In this document: one piece after another, positions 34,177 through 42,358 of the stretch
How the letters are laid out: the number at the start of each line of letters is the position of its first letter
Numbering within the stretch: the first letter of the stretch is position 1
NCBI RefSeq assembly: GCF_018613755.1
Contig: NZ_JAGGPP010000004.1
Location: 62,001 to 126,000 of the forward strand
Source: Arthrobacter sp. ISL-72
Lineage (GTDB): Bacteria; Actinomycetota; Actinomycetes; Actinomycetales; Micrococcaceae
Direction of reading: 5' to 3'
DNA length: 64,000 bases
Position numbers and translations under genes: made by a program
The notes under the pieces: generated by a model
What the model was told of the DNA's origin: nothing
Seen by the model: the letters and a program-made list of their open reading frames with translations, nothing else
Databases searched by the model: none

Positions 34177-35148
34177 ACGGGCCCGGATGAGTTCCGCCAG
34201 CAACGCAGGCCCTTCGGCCAGGACAAGTTCCCGGAACAACCCCACCTGGTCCGGTTCGGCCTCGTGGCCGCCCCGCCGTTCACGCCAGGCCAGGCCGATT
34301 TCACGGAAAGCCAGTGCCGATTCCAGCGGCATTTCCACCCAGCCAAGATTGCCGGCACGCGGTGCCAACGTGCTGCCGGATGCCAGCCCGCCGGGCGGGA
34401 GGATGCTGACGCCCAGCCCGGCGGACACGAGGCCGCGCGCGGTATGGGTGTCCTGGCTTTCGAAGGCAATCCGGGGGCGGACACCCGCCTCCCGGAACAG
34501 CGCGTCCGTCAGCGAGCGCATGCCGTAGCCCGGCCCCATCGCCACGAACGGATCCTGCCTGATGTCCGCGACCCGTGCCCCCTTCCGGCCGGCCAGCGGA
34601 TGTTCATGGTGCACCACCAGGCGCAGCGGTTCCCGGTACAGGGCGGCTGAACCGATGCCGCGGCCCGCGGGCGCGACCGGCGCCGTCAGGGCAAAATCAG
34701 CGGTTCCCGCGGCGAGCTCGGCCAGGCAGCCGTCCCGGGCACCCTGGCTGAGGTCAAAGGCGGTCTGCGGGTGCCGGCGGCGGAACGCGTTGATCAGAAG
34801 CGGCAGCGTCGCTTCGCCGAAAGTGTGCTGGAAGGACACCGCAATCCTGCCCCGCACCACCTCGGACTCGTGCCGCACCAGGTCCAGCCCGGTCCGGAAT
34901 TCGTTGAGGGCGGCGTCGATGTAGGGCAGCAGCGCCTTGGCCGCCGCCGTCAGCCGCACTCCCCTGCCGTCGCGGATCAGCAGCTCCGTGCCCACCACCG
35001 CGCTGGCACGGGCAAGCGCCCGGCTGACGGTGGACTGCGGCATGCCCAGCATTTCCGCGGTCTCCGTCACGTGCTGCGTCCGCCCTAGTTCGGACAGCAC
35101 GGGAAGCAACGGCAGCAGCTGCGCCAGTTGTTTGTGCTCGATGTCCAT
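34165..35148 (-). CDS. LysR family transcriptional regulator
   Basis: A 327-residue regulator. The N-terminal helix-turn-helix (about residues 18-60) reads HVTETAEMLGMPQSTVSRALARASAVVG, with the usual LysR loop afterwards (LLIRDGRGVRLTAAAKALLP). The rest is a periplasmic-binding-like effector domain (about 95-300). It is divergent from the MFS gene with 91 bp between start codons, the standard LysR/target layout, so the exporter is the likely target. Confidence 0.92.
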   Translation of the reverse strand: MDIEHKQLAQLLPLLPVLSELGRTQHVTETAEMLGMPQSTVSRALARASAVVGTELLIRDGRGVRLTAAAKALLPYIDAALNEFRTGLDLVRHESEVVRGRIAVSFQHTFGEATLPLLINAFRRRHPQTAFDLSQGARDGCLAELAAGTADFALTAPVAPAGRGIGSAALYREPLRLVVHHEHPLAGRKGARVADIRQDPFVAMGPGYGMRSLTDALFREAGVRPRIAFESQDTHTARGLVSAGLGVSILPPGGLASGSTLAPRAGNLGWVEMPLESALAFREIGLAWRERRGGHEAEPDQVGLFRELVLAEGPALLAELIRARSEG

Positions 35149-35203
35149 CGGAGGCTCCCTGCCTTTGATCCGCTGCAGGCATCTATTCTATGTAAATCAT
35201 GCA

Positions 35204-35233
35204 TTGGAAGCATTCCTTTCTGCGATCTACGCT
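35204..35233 (+). promoter_or_regulatory. Promoter of the MFS gene, leaderless
   Basis: -35 TTGGAA (35204-35209) and -10 TACGCT (35228-35233), 18 bp apart; the -10 box ends 6 nt before the ATG 35240. No Shine-Dalgarno is seen. A T-N11-A-type LysR site probably overlaps in the A/T-rich part at 35183-35203. Confidence 0.5.
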
Positions 35234-35239
35234 GGATTC

Positions 35240-36490
35240 ATGTCCATGCCTTCAGCGCTGAATACGTCACAGCCCCAGCCCTGGAACGGCCATCCGAAAG
35301 GCTCGGCCGAGTATGGACGGCTGCTGGCGGGCCTGGCTTTTGCCGGGGTTGCAACCTTCGCGCAGCTCTATTCCACACAGGCGGTGCTGCCGATCATGGC
35401 CGCGGACCTGCGGGTCTCCGCGGCCGAAGCAGCCCTCACCATCTCGCTGGCGACGGTGGGACTGGCCCTGACGGTCATCCCGTGGTCTTTCCTGGCCGAC
35501 AGGATCGGCCGGGTCCGGGCCATGACCCTGGGCATCTCCGCCGCGACGGTGCTGGGCCTGCTGGCGCCGCTGGCTGCCACTTTTCCCGTGCTCCTTGGCC
35601 TCAGGCTTCTCGAGGGCATGGCGCTCGGCGGGATCCCGGCCATCGCCATTGCCTACCTCAACGAGGAGGTACACAAAGCCCACGCCGCCCAGGCAGCGGG
35701 CAGCTACGTGGCAGGCACCACGCTTGGCGGCCTGGCCGGAAGGCTGGTTGCCGGTCCCGTGGGCGAGCTGTGGGGCTGGCGGGCCGCAACATTGGCCGTC
35801 TCGGTCCTGGCCGCCGCGGCTGCCGTCCTGTTCCTGGTCCTGGTGCCGAAGGCCCGCGGGTTTACTCCCGCCCGGGCCAGCGGATTCCGCGGCGCCGCGA
35901 GGACGCTGGCGGGCCACCTGCGCAATCCCCGCCTCCTGGCCCTCTATGTGCAGGCTTTCCTGCTCATGGGCGGCTTCGTGGCCGTGTACAACTATCTGGG
36001 CTTCCGCTTGTCCGGGGACCCCTTCGGGCTTCCCGCCACCGTAATCAGCCTCATCTTCGTGGCCTACCTGTCCGGGACGGTGACCTCCCGCCTGGCCGGA
36101 GGCCTCACGCTGAGGTTCGGCCGGCGGACCGTCCTGCTGGCCGGCATCCTGCTGATGGTCCTCGGCCTGGCGCTGACACTGACGCACTTGCTGGTGCTGA
36201 TCCTGGCCGGCCTGCTGGTGTTCACCGGTGGATTCTTTGCAGCGCACAGCATCGGTGCGGGCTGGACCGGAGGAATCGCCACCACTGCCCGGGCCCAGGC
36301 CGCCTCACTGTACAACCTCGCTTACTACCTGGGCTCGAGCGCCATCGGGTGGGCCGGCGGCCTGGTCTTCCAGTCGTTCGGCTGGACGGCGCTGGCCCTG
36401 ACGGTGATCGGGCTGGGATGCACGACGGCGGTGATCACCGCCGTCGTGCATCCCAAAGGTGGTGCCGGTCACAAGGAACCGGGCCGCTAG
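35240..36490 (+). CDS. MFS efflux transporter (YnfM-like)
   Basis: A 416-residue membrane protein with 12 predicted helices in two halves. The signature between helices 2 and 3 is LADRIGRVRAMTLG, and helix 5 has the Gly-rich motif ASYVAGTTLGGLAGRLVAGPVGE, as in drug and arabinose-type exporters. E. coli ynfM is likewise paired with a divergent LysR gene. The substrate is unknown. The 3' end contains a perfect 42-bp palindrome, and the stop overlaps that of the convergent PLP-lyase gene by 4 bp. Confidence 0.9.
   Translation: MSMPSALNTSQPQPWNGHPKGSAEYGRLLAGLAFAGVATFAQLYSTQAVLPIMAADLRVSAAEAALTISLATVGLALTVIPWSFLADRIGRVRAMTLGISAATVLGLLAPLAATFPVLLGLRLLEGMALGGIPAIAIAYLNEEVHKAHAAQAAGSYVAGTTLGGLAGRLVAGPVGELWGWRAATLAVSVLAAAAAVLFLVLVPKARGFTPARASGFRGAARTLAGHLRNPRLLALYVQAFLLMGGFVAVYNYLGFRLSGDPFGLPATVISLIFVAYLSGTVTSRLAGGLTLRFGRRTVLLAGILLMVLGLALTLTHLLVLILAGLLVFTGGFFAAHSIGAGWTGGIATTARAQAASLYNLAYYLGSSAIGWAGGLVFQSFGWTALALTVIGLGCTTAVITAVVHPKGGAGHKEPGR
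36414..36455. repeat. Perfect 42-bp palindrome inside the 3' end of the MFS gene
   Basis: The 21 bases at 36414-36434 are the exact reverse complement of 36435-36455, with no loop. It lies in the last 77 bases of the MFS coding sequence and 32 bp beyond the stop of the convergent PLP-lyase gene. A terminator for that gene, coded inside the neighbour, is a good explanation; cruciform formation is another. Confidence 0.75.
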
Positions 36491-37650
36491 CGCGTTCCCT
36501 CGATTGCCTGCAGCAGGTCCGCCACAATGTCCGCGGCATCCTCCAGCCCCACGGATAGCCTCAGCAGCCTTGCATGGGGCTTTGCCTCCGTGGCAACGGG
36601 CCGGTGCGTCAGCCCCGCGGGATGCTGGATGAGGGTATCGATGCCGCCAAGGGAAACTGCGTGGGTGACCGTCCTGACCGCCGCCGGGACTCTCTCGGCG
36701 TGCTCCGCGCTGGACAGTTCAAAGGCCAGCAGTGAACCGGGGCCGTGCATCTGCGTGCCTACCAGGCCCAGCGGATCGCACTCCTGGAGCCCCGGGTAGT
36801 GGACCGCTTTCACCAGGCCATGTCCGGCCAGGGCGGCGGCCACCTTGTGGGCGGTTGCCTGCTGCGCCCGGACGCGTACCGGAAGTGTGGCCAGCCCGCG
36901 GTGGAGCAGATAGGCCGGCCAGGGGGTCAGGATCCCACCGGTCACGGCACGGATCCGGCGGAGCCGGGTGGTCCATTCCGGCGAACCCGCCACTACCCCG
37001 CCCATGGCATCCCCGTGGCCGCCAAGGAACTTGGTGGCACTGTGCAGCACCAGCGTGGCGCCGTGCCGCAGCGGCTGCTGCAGCACGGGGCTGGCGAACG
37101 TGTTGTCCACGAGGAGCGGGACCCCGTCGGCGTCGGCGGCAAGTTGCGCGATGTCAACGAGCTCGAGACTGGGGTTGGCCGGCGTTTCCACCATCACCAG
37201 CCCGGTTTCCGGCCGCAGCGCGGAGCGGACACCGGCCGCCGTCGTGAACGTCACCTCGGTGCCCAGAACGCCCGAGGCGAGGAGGTGGTCGCTGCCGCCG
37301 TACAGCGGACGGACTGCCACCACATGCCGCTTCCCGGCCTGCACGGCCGCGAGCAGGACGGCCGAGAGCGCAGCCATGCCCGTGGCGAAGGCCACCGCTT
37401 CCGGGGCGCCCTCCAAGACAGCCACGCCCTGCTCAAAACGGGCAACGGTGGGATTCCACAACCGCTGATAGACGGTGCTCTGGCCTTCCAGATGCACCCC
37501 GCCGGTGGCCATCTGTTCGTAGGCCTGGCCGCCGTCATGCACTGACGGAAGCGGCGCAGTGGTGGAAAGGTCGATCGGCACGGCGTGGACGCCTTGTTCG
37601 GTCAGGCCGTTCCGGCCTGCATGGACTGCCAGGGTATCGAGGGAAAGCAC
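36487..37650 (-). CDS. Trans-sulfuration-type PLP enzyme (cystathionine gamma-synthase / methionine gamma-lyase-like)
   Basis: A 387-residue Cys/Met-metabolism PLP enzyme. The substrate-binding block VYQRLWNPTVARFEQGVAVLEGA is present. The PLP Lys is in LHSATKFLGGHGDAMGG, and the C-terminal Arg motif is LLRLSVGLEDAADIVADL. The start is GTG 37650 after AAAGGAG. The divergent Lrp-type regulator recalls the mdeR-mdeA layout of Pseudomonas putida, so degradation of methionine or a related amino acid is possible. Cystathionine gamma-synthase activity cannot be excluded. Confidence 0.85.
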   Translation of the reverse strand: MLSLDTLAVHAGRNGLTEQGVHAVPIDLSTTAPLPSVHDGGQAYEQMATGGVHLEGQSTVYQRLWNPTVARFEQGVAVLEGAPEAVAFATGMAALSAVLLAAVQAGKRHVVAVRPLYGGSDHLLASGVLGTEVTFTTAAGVRSALRPETGLVMVETPANPSLELVDIAQLAADADGVPLLVDNTFASPVLQQPLRHGATLVLHSATKFLGGHGDAMGGVVAGSPEWTTRLRRIRAVTGGILTPWPAYLLHRGLATLPVRVRAQQATAHKVAAALAGHGLVKAVHYPGLQECDPLGLVGTQMHGPGSLLAFELSSAEHAERVPAAVRTVTHAVSLGGIDTLIQHPAGLTHRPVATEAKPHARLLRLSVGLEDAADIVADLLQAIEGTR

Positions 37651-37665
37651 GGGACTCCTTTGAAA

Positions 37666-37702
37666 TTATTCGCCATTGAATCCGGCAAGTATCTGGCAAT
37701 AA
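37666..37702. promoter_or_regulatory. Lrp-type operator candidate between PLP enzyme and regulator genes
   Basis: TTATTCGCCA (37666-37675) and TGGCAATAA (37694-37702) form an A/T-rich inverted repeat with one unmatched base, just upstream of the PLP enzyme start codon. The AT-rich arms suit an Lrp/AsnC dimer. TATGAT at 37751-37756 is a likely -10 box for the regulator gene. Confidence 0.45.
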
Positions 37703-37783
37703 TTCGGAGATTCACAGTGCGCATGAATGGAATGACCGGAAAGTGCGGGATATGATGAACCAATAACACTTTGAGGAGGACCT

Positions 37784-38287
37784 GTGAGCAGCGGTGCGAA
37801 GAATATTCGGCTCGGCGCGGGAACTGAACCGCTGGATGCCATCGATGAGCGGCTACTGGCCGCGCTCGTCGAAGACGCCCGGATTTCAAACAAGCAGCTG
37901 GCCGAGCTCGTGGGGATTGCCCCGTCCACGGCATTGATGCGCACGCGGGCACTGTCCGAACGCGGCATCATCCAGGGTTTCGAGGCGAAACTGAGCCTTT
38001 CCGCCATCGGCCGTTCCGTCCAGGCCCTCATCGCCGTCAGGCTCCGCGCCCATGACCGCGAGCAAATCGACAGGTTTACGTCCCGGGTGCCCAGGCTGCC
38101 GGCGGTGCTCTCGACCTTCCACACCTCCGGCTCGGTGGACTATCTGCTGCACATTGCCGTGGCGACCACCGAGGACCTGCGCGACTGGGTCCTGGACAAC
38201 CTGGCAACCGACCCCGTCGTGGGCCACACCGAGACCACGCTGGTGTTCGAGCACATCAAGGGAAACCACGGGCCGCTGCCTGACTGA
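37784..38287 (+). CDS. Lrp/AsnC family transcriptional regulator
   Basis: A 167-residue regulator. The helix-turn-helix (about residues 22-65) includes LLAALVEDARISNKQLAELVGIAPSTALMRTRALSERGII. The C-terminal RAM ligand domain (about 80-155) has IAVRLRAHDREQIDRF and SGSVDYLLHIAVATTEDL. GTG 37784 follows GAGGAGGA. It is divergent from the PLP enzyme gene and probably controls it in response to an amino acid. Confidence 0.9.
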   Translation: MSSGAKNIRLGAGTEPLDAIDERLLAALVEDARISNKQLAELVGIAPSTALMRTRALSERGIIQGFEAKLSLSAIGRSVQALIAVRLRAHDREQIDRFTSRVPRLPAVLSTFHTSGSVDYLLHIAVATTEDLRDWVLDNLATDPVVGHTETTLVFEHIKGNHGPLPD

Positions 38288-38309
38288 GCTTCACTGCGAC
38301 GGCGGGCGC

Positions 38310-38549
38310 CTAACGCCAAACATGGAGCCCTGAATGCGCGGCGCCCATCAGGTCGCCCCGCAGGACGCCCAACTGCTCCCGGCGGAGCATTGCGGCGCGT
38401 TCGCGTTCCGCCCGGTCGGAGTGAATGACGCGCCGGCCTTCGGCCCAGTGGACCAGTGCCGCGCCCAGCCCGGCCGCAGCCGACTCGAGGACCGTTGGCC
38501 GGCGGTAGCGGCCGCCTGCAGCTGAACCGGCGGCGGAGACTGTGGTCAT
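38310..38549 (-). CDS. Small hypothetical protein (79 aa) coupled to the ArsR-type regulator
   Basis: The ATG at 38549 overlaps the stop of the upstream regulator gene (ATGA), which implies translational coupling. The protein is basic, with a helix LESAAAGLGAALVHWAEGRR followed by an Arg/Glu-rich segment and a C-terminal HSGLHVWR. It resembles short helical proteins often annotated hypothetical in actinobacteria. No membrane segment or catalytic motif is seen. The coupling and same strand are the main evidence. Confidence 0.55.
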   Translation of the reverse strand: MTTVSAAGSAAGGRYRRPTVLESAAAGLGAALVHWAEGRRVIHSDRAERERAAMLRREQLGVLRGDLMGAAHSGLHVWR

Positions 38550-39295
38550 GGCTCTTTCCTTTCAGGACTTGACGGCTGTGCGGCGCGTGGCGCGCGGTTC
38601 CGGCTACCCGCTGAGGCGGGAACACCGAGGATGGGGAAGGCATTGAGGTGAATCTGCACCGGGCGGGCGCCTTCCTGCTCGCCTTCGCTCCTGATGTCCT
38701 CCAGCAGGCGGTGGCCGTAAGCCTCCAGCGCGCTGGTGTACCTTGCCAGCTGATCCGCGGTGAGCCGGGCGTTGGCCGTGCTGATCAGGGCCGCATGGAG
38801 CCACTCGGCTTCAAGGCTTTCGCTGCCGTGCGCCATGAAATCCGCCAGGACGGCTTGCCTGCTGTGTTCGAACTCGCGGGTGACCAGCCGCGAAGCTTCC
38901 TCCGTCGCCGGGGACGTTGCCAGCTCCGGGGACGTGATCTGGATGGCGCCGCGGGGACGTTCCCACCACCGCTCCCGTGCCGTGCCCTTGCCTTCCACCT
39001 CCCGGACAAAGTCGTGCTTGGCCAGCTGGCGAAGATGGTAGCTCGTGGAACCGCTGGACTCGTTCAGCAGCTCACCCAGGCTGCAGGCCGTCTGGGCCCC
39101 GTAGCGGGACAGCATCTCGAGGATCTGCACCCGCAGCGGGTGTGCGAGCGCCTTGAGCGACCCGGTGTCCACCTGCCGGACGGGAAAAGCTGGCTCCTGG
39201 CCCGACGGCGCACCCTGAGCGGAAGCTGCCAGGGCCTCAGCTGAGCCATCCCTTGGCAATGCTGCTGGTGAGGTTGTCTCAGACGGGTTCTTCAT
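38546..39295 (-). CDS. ArsR-type (HTH_20) transcriptional regulator
   Basis: A 249-residue regulator. A disordered N-terminus of about 40 residues is followed by a winged helix (about 45-110): SLKALAHPLRVQILEMLSRYG, then SSGSTSYHLRQLAKHDFVREV. The helical C-terminus resembles those found beside MFS drug exporters. It lies 124 bp downstream of the exporter gene at 39420 on the same strand. In the gap are four exactly spaced TTTGCAA boxes, so it probably controls its own transcription, and perhaps the exporter. Confidence 0.88.
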   Translation of the reverse strand: MKNPSETTSPAALPRDGSAEALAASAQGAPSGQEPAFPVRQVDTGSLKALAHPLRVQILEMLSRYGAQTACSLGELLNESSGSTSYHLRQLAKHDFVREVEGKGTARERWWERPRGAIQITSPELATSPATEEASRLVTREFEHSRQAVLADFMAHGSESLEAEWLHAALISTANARLTADQLARYTSALEAYGHRLLEDIRSEGEQEGARPVQIHLNAFPILGVPASAGSRNRAPRAAQPSSPERKEP

Positions 39296-39323
39296 GCCCT
39301 AAAACTACGCTTACAAAGAAACC

Positions 39324-39372
39324 TTTGCAATAGTTTCTTTGCAACTATTTGTTTGCAACGGAGTCTTTGCAA
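39324..39372. repeat. Four TTTGCAA boxes with exact 14-bp spacing
   Basis: TTTGCAA begins at 39324, 39338, 39352 and 39366; the spacing is 14 bp each time. The third copy is extended to the palindrome GTTTGCAAC. A reversed degenerate copy (TTACAAAG, 39311-39318) lies nearer to the gene. The array covers the promoter region of the ArsR-type regulator gene and probably is its operator. Confidence 0.85.
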
Positions 39373-39419
39373 TCGCGGGAGGCTTCGGCGCGGCTTCGCC
39401 CCCTTGGACCACGCGGCCG

Positions 39420-40661
39420 CTAGGCCGGCCGGCGGGCAGCGGCCGTGAGGGTGGCGCCTGCCAGGACGAACGCCAGGAGCGCGCACAGCACCACGAATCC
39501 GGCGACCGCAGCCTGTAATCCGAACGCCGCCGTCGCAAGTCCCAGGCCGACCACCGGAAGAGCACTTCCAAGGTAGGTGATCACGTACACCGTGCTGATG
39601 ATCTGCGCATGTCTCGAGGCTTCAACCTTGGCCGCCACCTCGTTGAAGACGGTCCGGAACGACACGCCCTGGCCGACCCCTGCCGCCACGCTTGCCGCAA
39701 TGAGCAGCCACGGGCTGCTCCAGGCGGCGGCCGCGGCAATCAGGAGCACGGACACACCGAGCACGGCCAAGCCGGCCGGCACCACGAACCTGCCGCGGAC
39801 TGCCAGCAGCTGGCTGGCGGCCGACGCGCCGAGAGTCAGCCCTGCCAGCACGCCGATGAGCGGGCGGGAGTCGGCGTCGACGATCTGAGCGAAATAGCCC
39901 GGTGCCAGTGAGAGGCAGAAGCCGAAGACGGTGAAGCTCAGGAACCCGACGGCGGACGCCAGCCAGAAGGCGCCCCGGGCTTCACTCGAAACGGACGGGC
40001 GTCGGGGTGCCAGCACCTTGAGCGGCTGCCGGCCGGCAGCTGACTGGATGGCCGGCCGCGCCTTCAGCAGGTACAGCGGAACCAGCATGGCGATGAGGAC
40101 CAGCGAGTGAAGGTAGTACGGGGTGGTTGTGGGTCCCGGCAGGAGGGACAGCAGGCCGCCGATGGCCGGACCGGCGGCGACTCCCCCGGCGGATGCCAGC
40201 AAGGTGAAGCGTGAAGCCCAGTCGGGGCGGGCAGGCAGCAACTCGCGCAGGGCAGCGGAACTGGCGCCGGTGGCCAGAGCTACGGCGACGCCCTGGAGCG
40301 CGCGGCCGGCGGACAGCATCGCGAGGCTGTCCGCGTTGGCGAAGACCAGGCCGCCGGCCAGTCCGACGACGACGGCAAGCAGCAGCGCCGCGCGGCGGCC
40401 GATATGGTCGGACCAGTGCCCGGCAAGCATCAGGGTGGACACAAGCGCCAGGACGTAGGCGGAAAAGGCAACGGTGATTCCGAAGGACCCGATGCCAAGA
40501 TTCGCCTGGAGCAGCGGGTACAGCGGTGTTGCGAGGTTCGCGCCGACGAGGAGCGTGAATATCACAACGCCCGCCATCACCAGCCGGGCCGTGGTGGAAG
40601 CGTCCCATGCCCAGCCACCGGCGGTGGCCGGGCGCATTCGGAGTTCGCTGAAGACAGTCAT
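39420..40661 (-). CDS. MFS multidrug-type exporter
   Basis: A 413-residue membrane protein with 12 predicted helices. The loop 2-3 motif is GHWSDHIGRRAALLLAVVVG and the helix 5 region GVAAGPAIGGLLSLLPGP, both usual in drug efflux MFS proteins. ATG 40661 follows AAAGGCAC; the frame is open to 40754 but the preceding residues look non-coding. The substrate is unknown. Upstream lies a divergent AsnC-type regulator, downstream the ArsR-type regulator, so two inputs may meet here. Confidence 0.9.
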   Translation of the reverse strand: MTVFSELRMRPATAGGWAWDASTTARLVMAGVVIFTLLVGANLATPLYPLLQANLGIGSFGITVAFSAYVLALVSTLMLAGHWSDHIGRRAALLLAVVVGLAGGLVFANADSLAMLSAGRALQGVAVALATGASSAALRELLPARPDWASRFTLLASAGGVAAGPAIGGLLSLLPGPTTTPYYLHSLVLIAMLVPLYLLKARPAIQSAAGRQPLKVLAPRRPSVSSEARGAFWLASAVGFLSFTVFGFCLSLAPGYFAQIVDADSRPLIGVLAGLTLGASAASQLLAVRGRFVVPAGLAVLGVSVLLIAAAAAWSSPWLLIAASVAAGVGQGVSFRTVFNEVAAKVEASRHAQIISTVYVITYLGSALPVVGLGLATAAFGLQAAVAGFVVLCALLAFVLAGATLTAAARRPA

Positions 40662-40786
40662 GTGCGTGCCTTTGCCTGCAGTGCCGCCGCGCACGTTCCT
40701 TGTGGGTGCGAACGCGGCCGGACGAAAGAAATTGGTAGCTACAGAATGGGTCACTGATGCCCGGGAGGAGCGAAATTCGTGCCAAA

Positions 40787-40827
40787 ATTGATCAAAACAA
40801 TCAATCCTGAACCGTAATCCTGAACCG
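40787..40827. promoter_or_regulatory. AsnC operator candidate: inverted repeat plus tandem 12-mers
   Basis: ATTGAT (40787-40792) and ATCAAT (40800-40805) form an inverted repeat; directly after it AATCCTGAACCG occurs twice, at 40803-40814 and 40816-40827, with 13-bp period. The block lies immediately upstream of the AsnC-type start, between it and the divergent exporter gene. Confidence 0.5.
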
Positions 40828-40837
40828 AAGTGATGAT

Positions 40838-41335
40838 TTGAACACCCTGGACACCACGGACCTGAAAATCCTGCTGGAACTGATCCGCGATCCGCGCGTC
40901 CAGATCGGCGAACTCAGCGACGCCCTCGGCATAGCCCGCAATACCGCGCAGTCGCGGATCCGCCGGATGCTGCGTTCCGGTCTGCTCCACGACGGCGGAC
41001 GGGAGATTGACCTCGAAGCGGTGGGGTACGACGTCGTCGCTTTCGTAACGATAGAAGTCAGCCACCGGGAGCTCGACGGAGTGGTGGGCGCCTTGCGCCT
41101 GATCCCCCAGGTCCTGGAGGTCCACGAGATCTCGGGACGGGGCGATGTGTGGTGCCGCGTGGTGGCAACAGACACCCACAACCTGCAGGCAGCGCTGCGC
41201 TCCATCCTGAGGATCAAGGGCGTGATCCGCACGGAGACGGTACTGGCGCTGCACACGCATATCCCCTACCGGACCGAGCCGCTCATCAGCAGGCTCGCCC
41301 AAAGCCAGGCGCAGACGGCGGCACGTCCCAAGTGA
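40838..41335 (+). CDS. AsnC/Lrp family transcriptional regulator
   Basis: A 165-residue regulator starting at TTG 40838. The helix-turn-helix (about residues 5-50) is DLKILLELIRDPRVQIGELSDALGIARNTAQSRIRRMLRSGLL. The RAM domain follows (about 65-140), with VIEVSHRELDGVV-like ligand strand and GRGDVWCRVVATDTHNLQ. No Shine-Dalgarno of note; tandem repeats precede the start. Divergent from the MFS exporter, and 15 bp before the corA-type gene. Confidence 0.88.
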   Translation: MNTLDTTDLKILLELIRDPRVQIGELSDALGIARNTAQSRIRRMLRSGLLHDGGREIDLEAVGYDVVAFVTIEVSHRELDGVVGALRLIPQVLEVHEISGRGDVWCRVVATDTHNLQAALRSILRIKGVIRTETVLALHTHIPYRTEPLISRLAQSQAQTAARPK

Positions 41336-41350
41336 CTGGGATAATGACGC

Positions 41351-42346
41351 GTGACCATCATCGACAACGCCGTGTATGTGAACGGCCACCGAACGGCCGA
41401 ACCGCACAGTCTTGAGCAGACCTTTGAGACCCTGGCGGACCGCGGAGGCATGGCCTGGATCGGGCTGTACCGGCCCACCGAGGCTGAAATGTCTGCCGTG
41501 GCCCTGGAGTTCGGCCTGCACCGGCTGGCAGTGGAGGATGCGATCTCGGCACACCAGCGCCCCAAGATGGAACGCTACGACGACGTCCTCTTCACCGTGC
41601 TCCGCCCGGCCCGGTACCTCGATGAAACGGAAACAGTCGAGTTCGGCGAACTGCACATCTTTACGGGCAAGAACTTCGTGGTCACGGTGCGCCATGCCGA
41701 GACAGCCGGCGTGGCCAAAGTACGGGAACGGCTGGAGGGCCGCCCCGAGCTCCTGAGCCATGGTCCGGAAGCCGTGCTCTATGCGCTGATGGACCGGGTG
41801 GTGGACGACTACGTGCCCGTCGTTGCCGGACTGGAAAACGACATCGACGAGATCGAGGACCAGCTGTTCAGCGGGGATTCGGCTGTCTCCCGAAGGATCT
41901 ACGAACTGGCCCGCGAAGTGATCCAGTTCCAGCGCGCCATCCACCCGCTGCCGGGCATGATGCAGCTTCTGAAGCGCGGCTTCGGCAAATACGAGGTGGA
42001 CACTGACCTGCAGCACCACCTCCGAGACGTCGAGGACCATGTGGAGCGGCTGATCTCCCGTGCCGATTCCTTCCGGGACATCCTCCAGAACGCCCTCACG
42101 CTGGACGGCACCCTGACCGCGAACCGGCAGAACGAGGCGAGCGCGGAGCAGAACGAGCAGGTCAAGAAGATCTCGTCGTGGGCCGCGATCTTTTTTGCGC
42201 CGTCCTTCGTGGCCGGGGTCTACGGCATGAATTTCGACCATATCCCCGAACTGCACTGGACACTCGGATACCCCCTGTCCATCGCCCTGATGGCCGCGAC
42301 TGCCGGCCTGATGTACACAATCTTCAAGCGGAAGGGCTGGCTCTAG
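41351..42346 (+). CDS. corA: CorA family magnesium/cobalt transporter
   Basis: A 331-residue ion channel. The long cytoplasmic N-terminal domain (about 1-265) with its helical stalk leads to two C-terminal membrane helices. The diagnostic YGMNF motif lies in the loop after the first (FVAGVYGMNFDHIPELHW), and the protein ends with the basic KRKGWL. GTG 41351 lies 5 nt after a GATAAT box, so it may be leaderless. The gene stands between an AsnC regulator and the AFG1-like gene on the same strand. Confidence 0.93.
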   Translation: MTIIDNAVYVNGHRTAEPHSLEQTFETLADRGGMAWIGLYRPTEAEMSAVALEFGLHRLAVEDAISAHQRPKMERYDDVLFTVLRPARYLDETETVEFGELHIFTGKNFVVTVRHAETAGVAKVRERLEGRPELLSHGPEAVLYALMDRVVDDYVPVVAGLENDIDEIEDQLFSGDSAVSRRIYELAREVIQFQRAIHPLPGMMQLLKRGFGKYEVDTDLQHHLRDVEDHVERLISRADSFRDILQNALTLDGTLTANRQNEASAEQNEQVKKISSWAAIFFAPSFVAGVYGMNFDHIPELHWTLGYPLSIALMAATAGLMYTIFKRKGWL

Positions 42347-42358
42347 GAGCCGCCCGGC

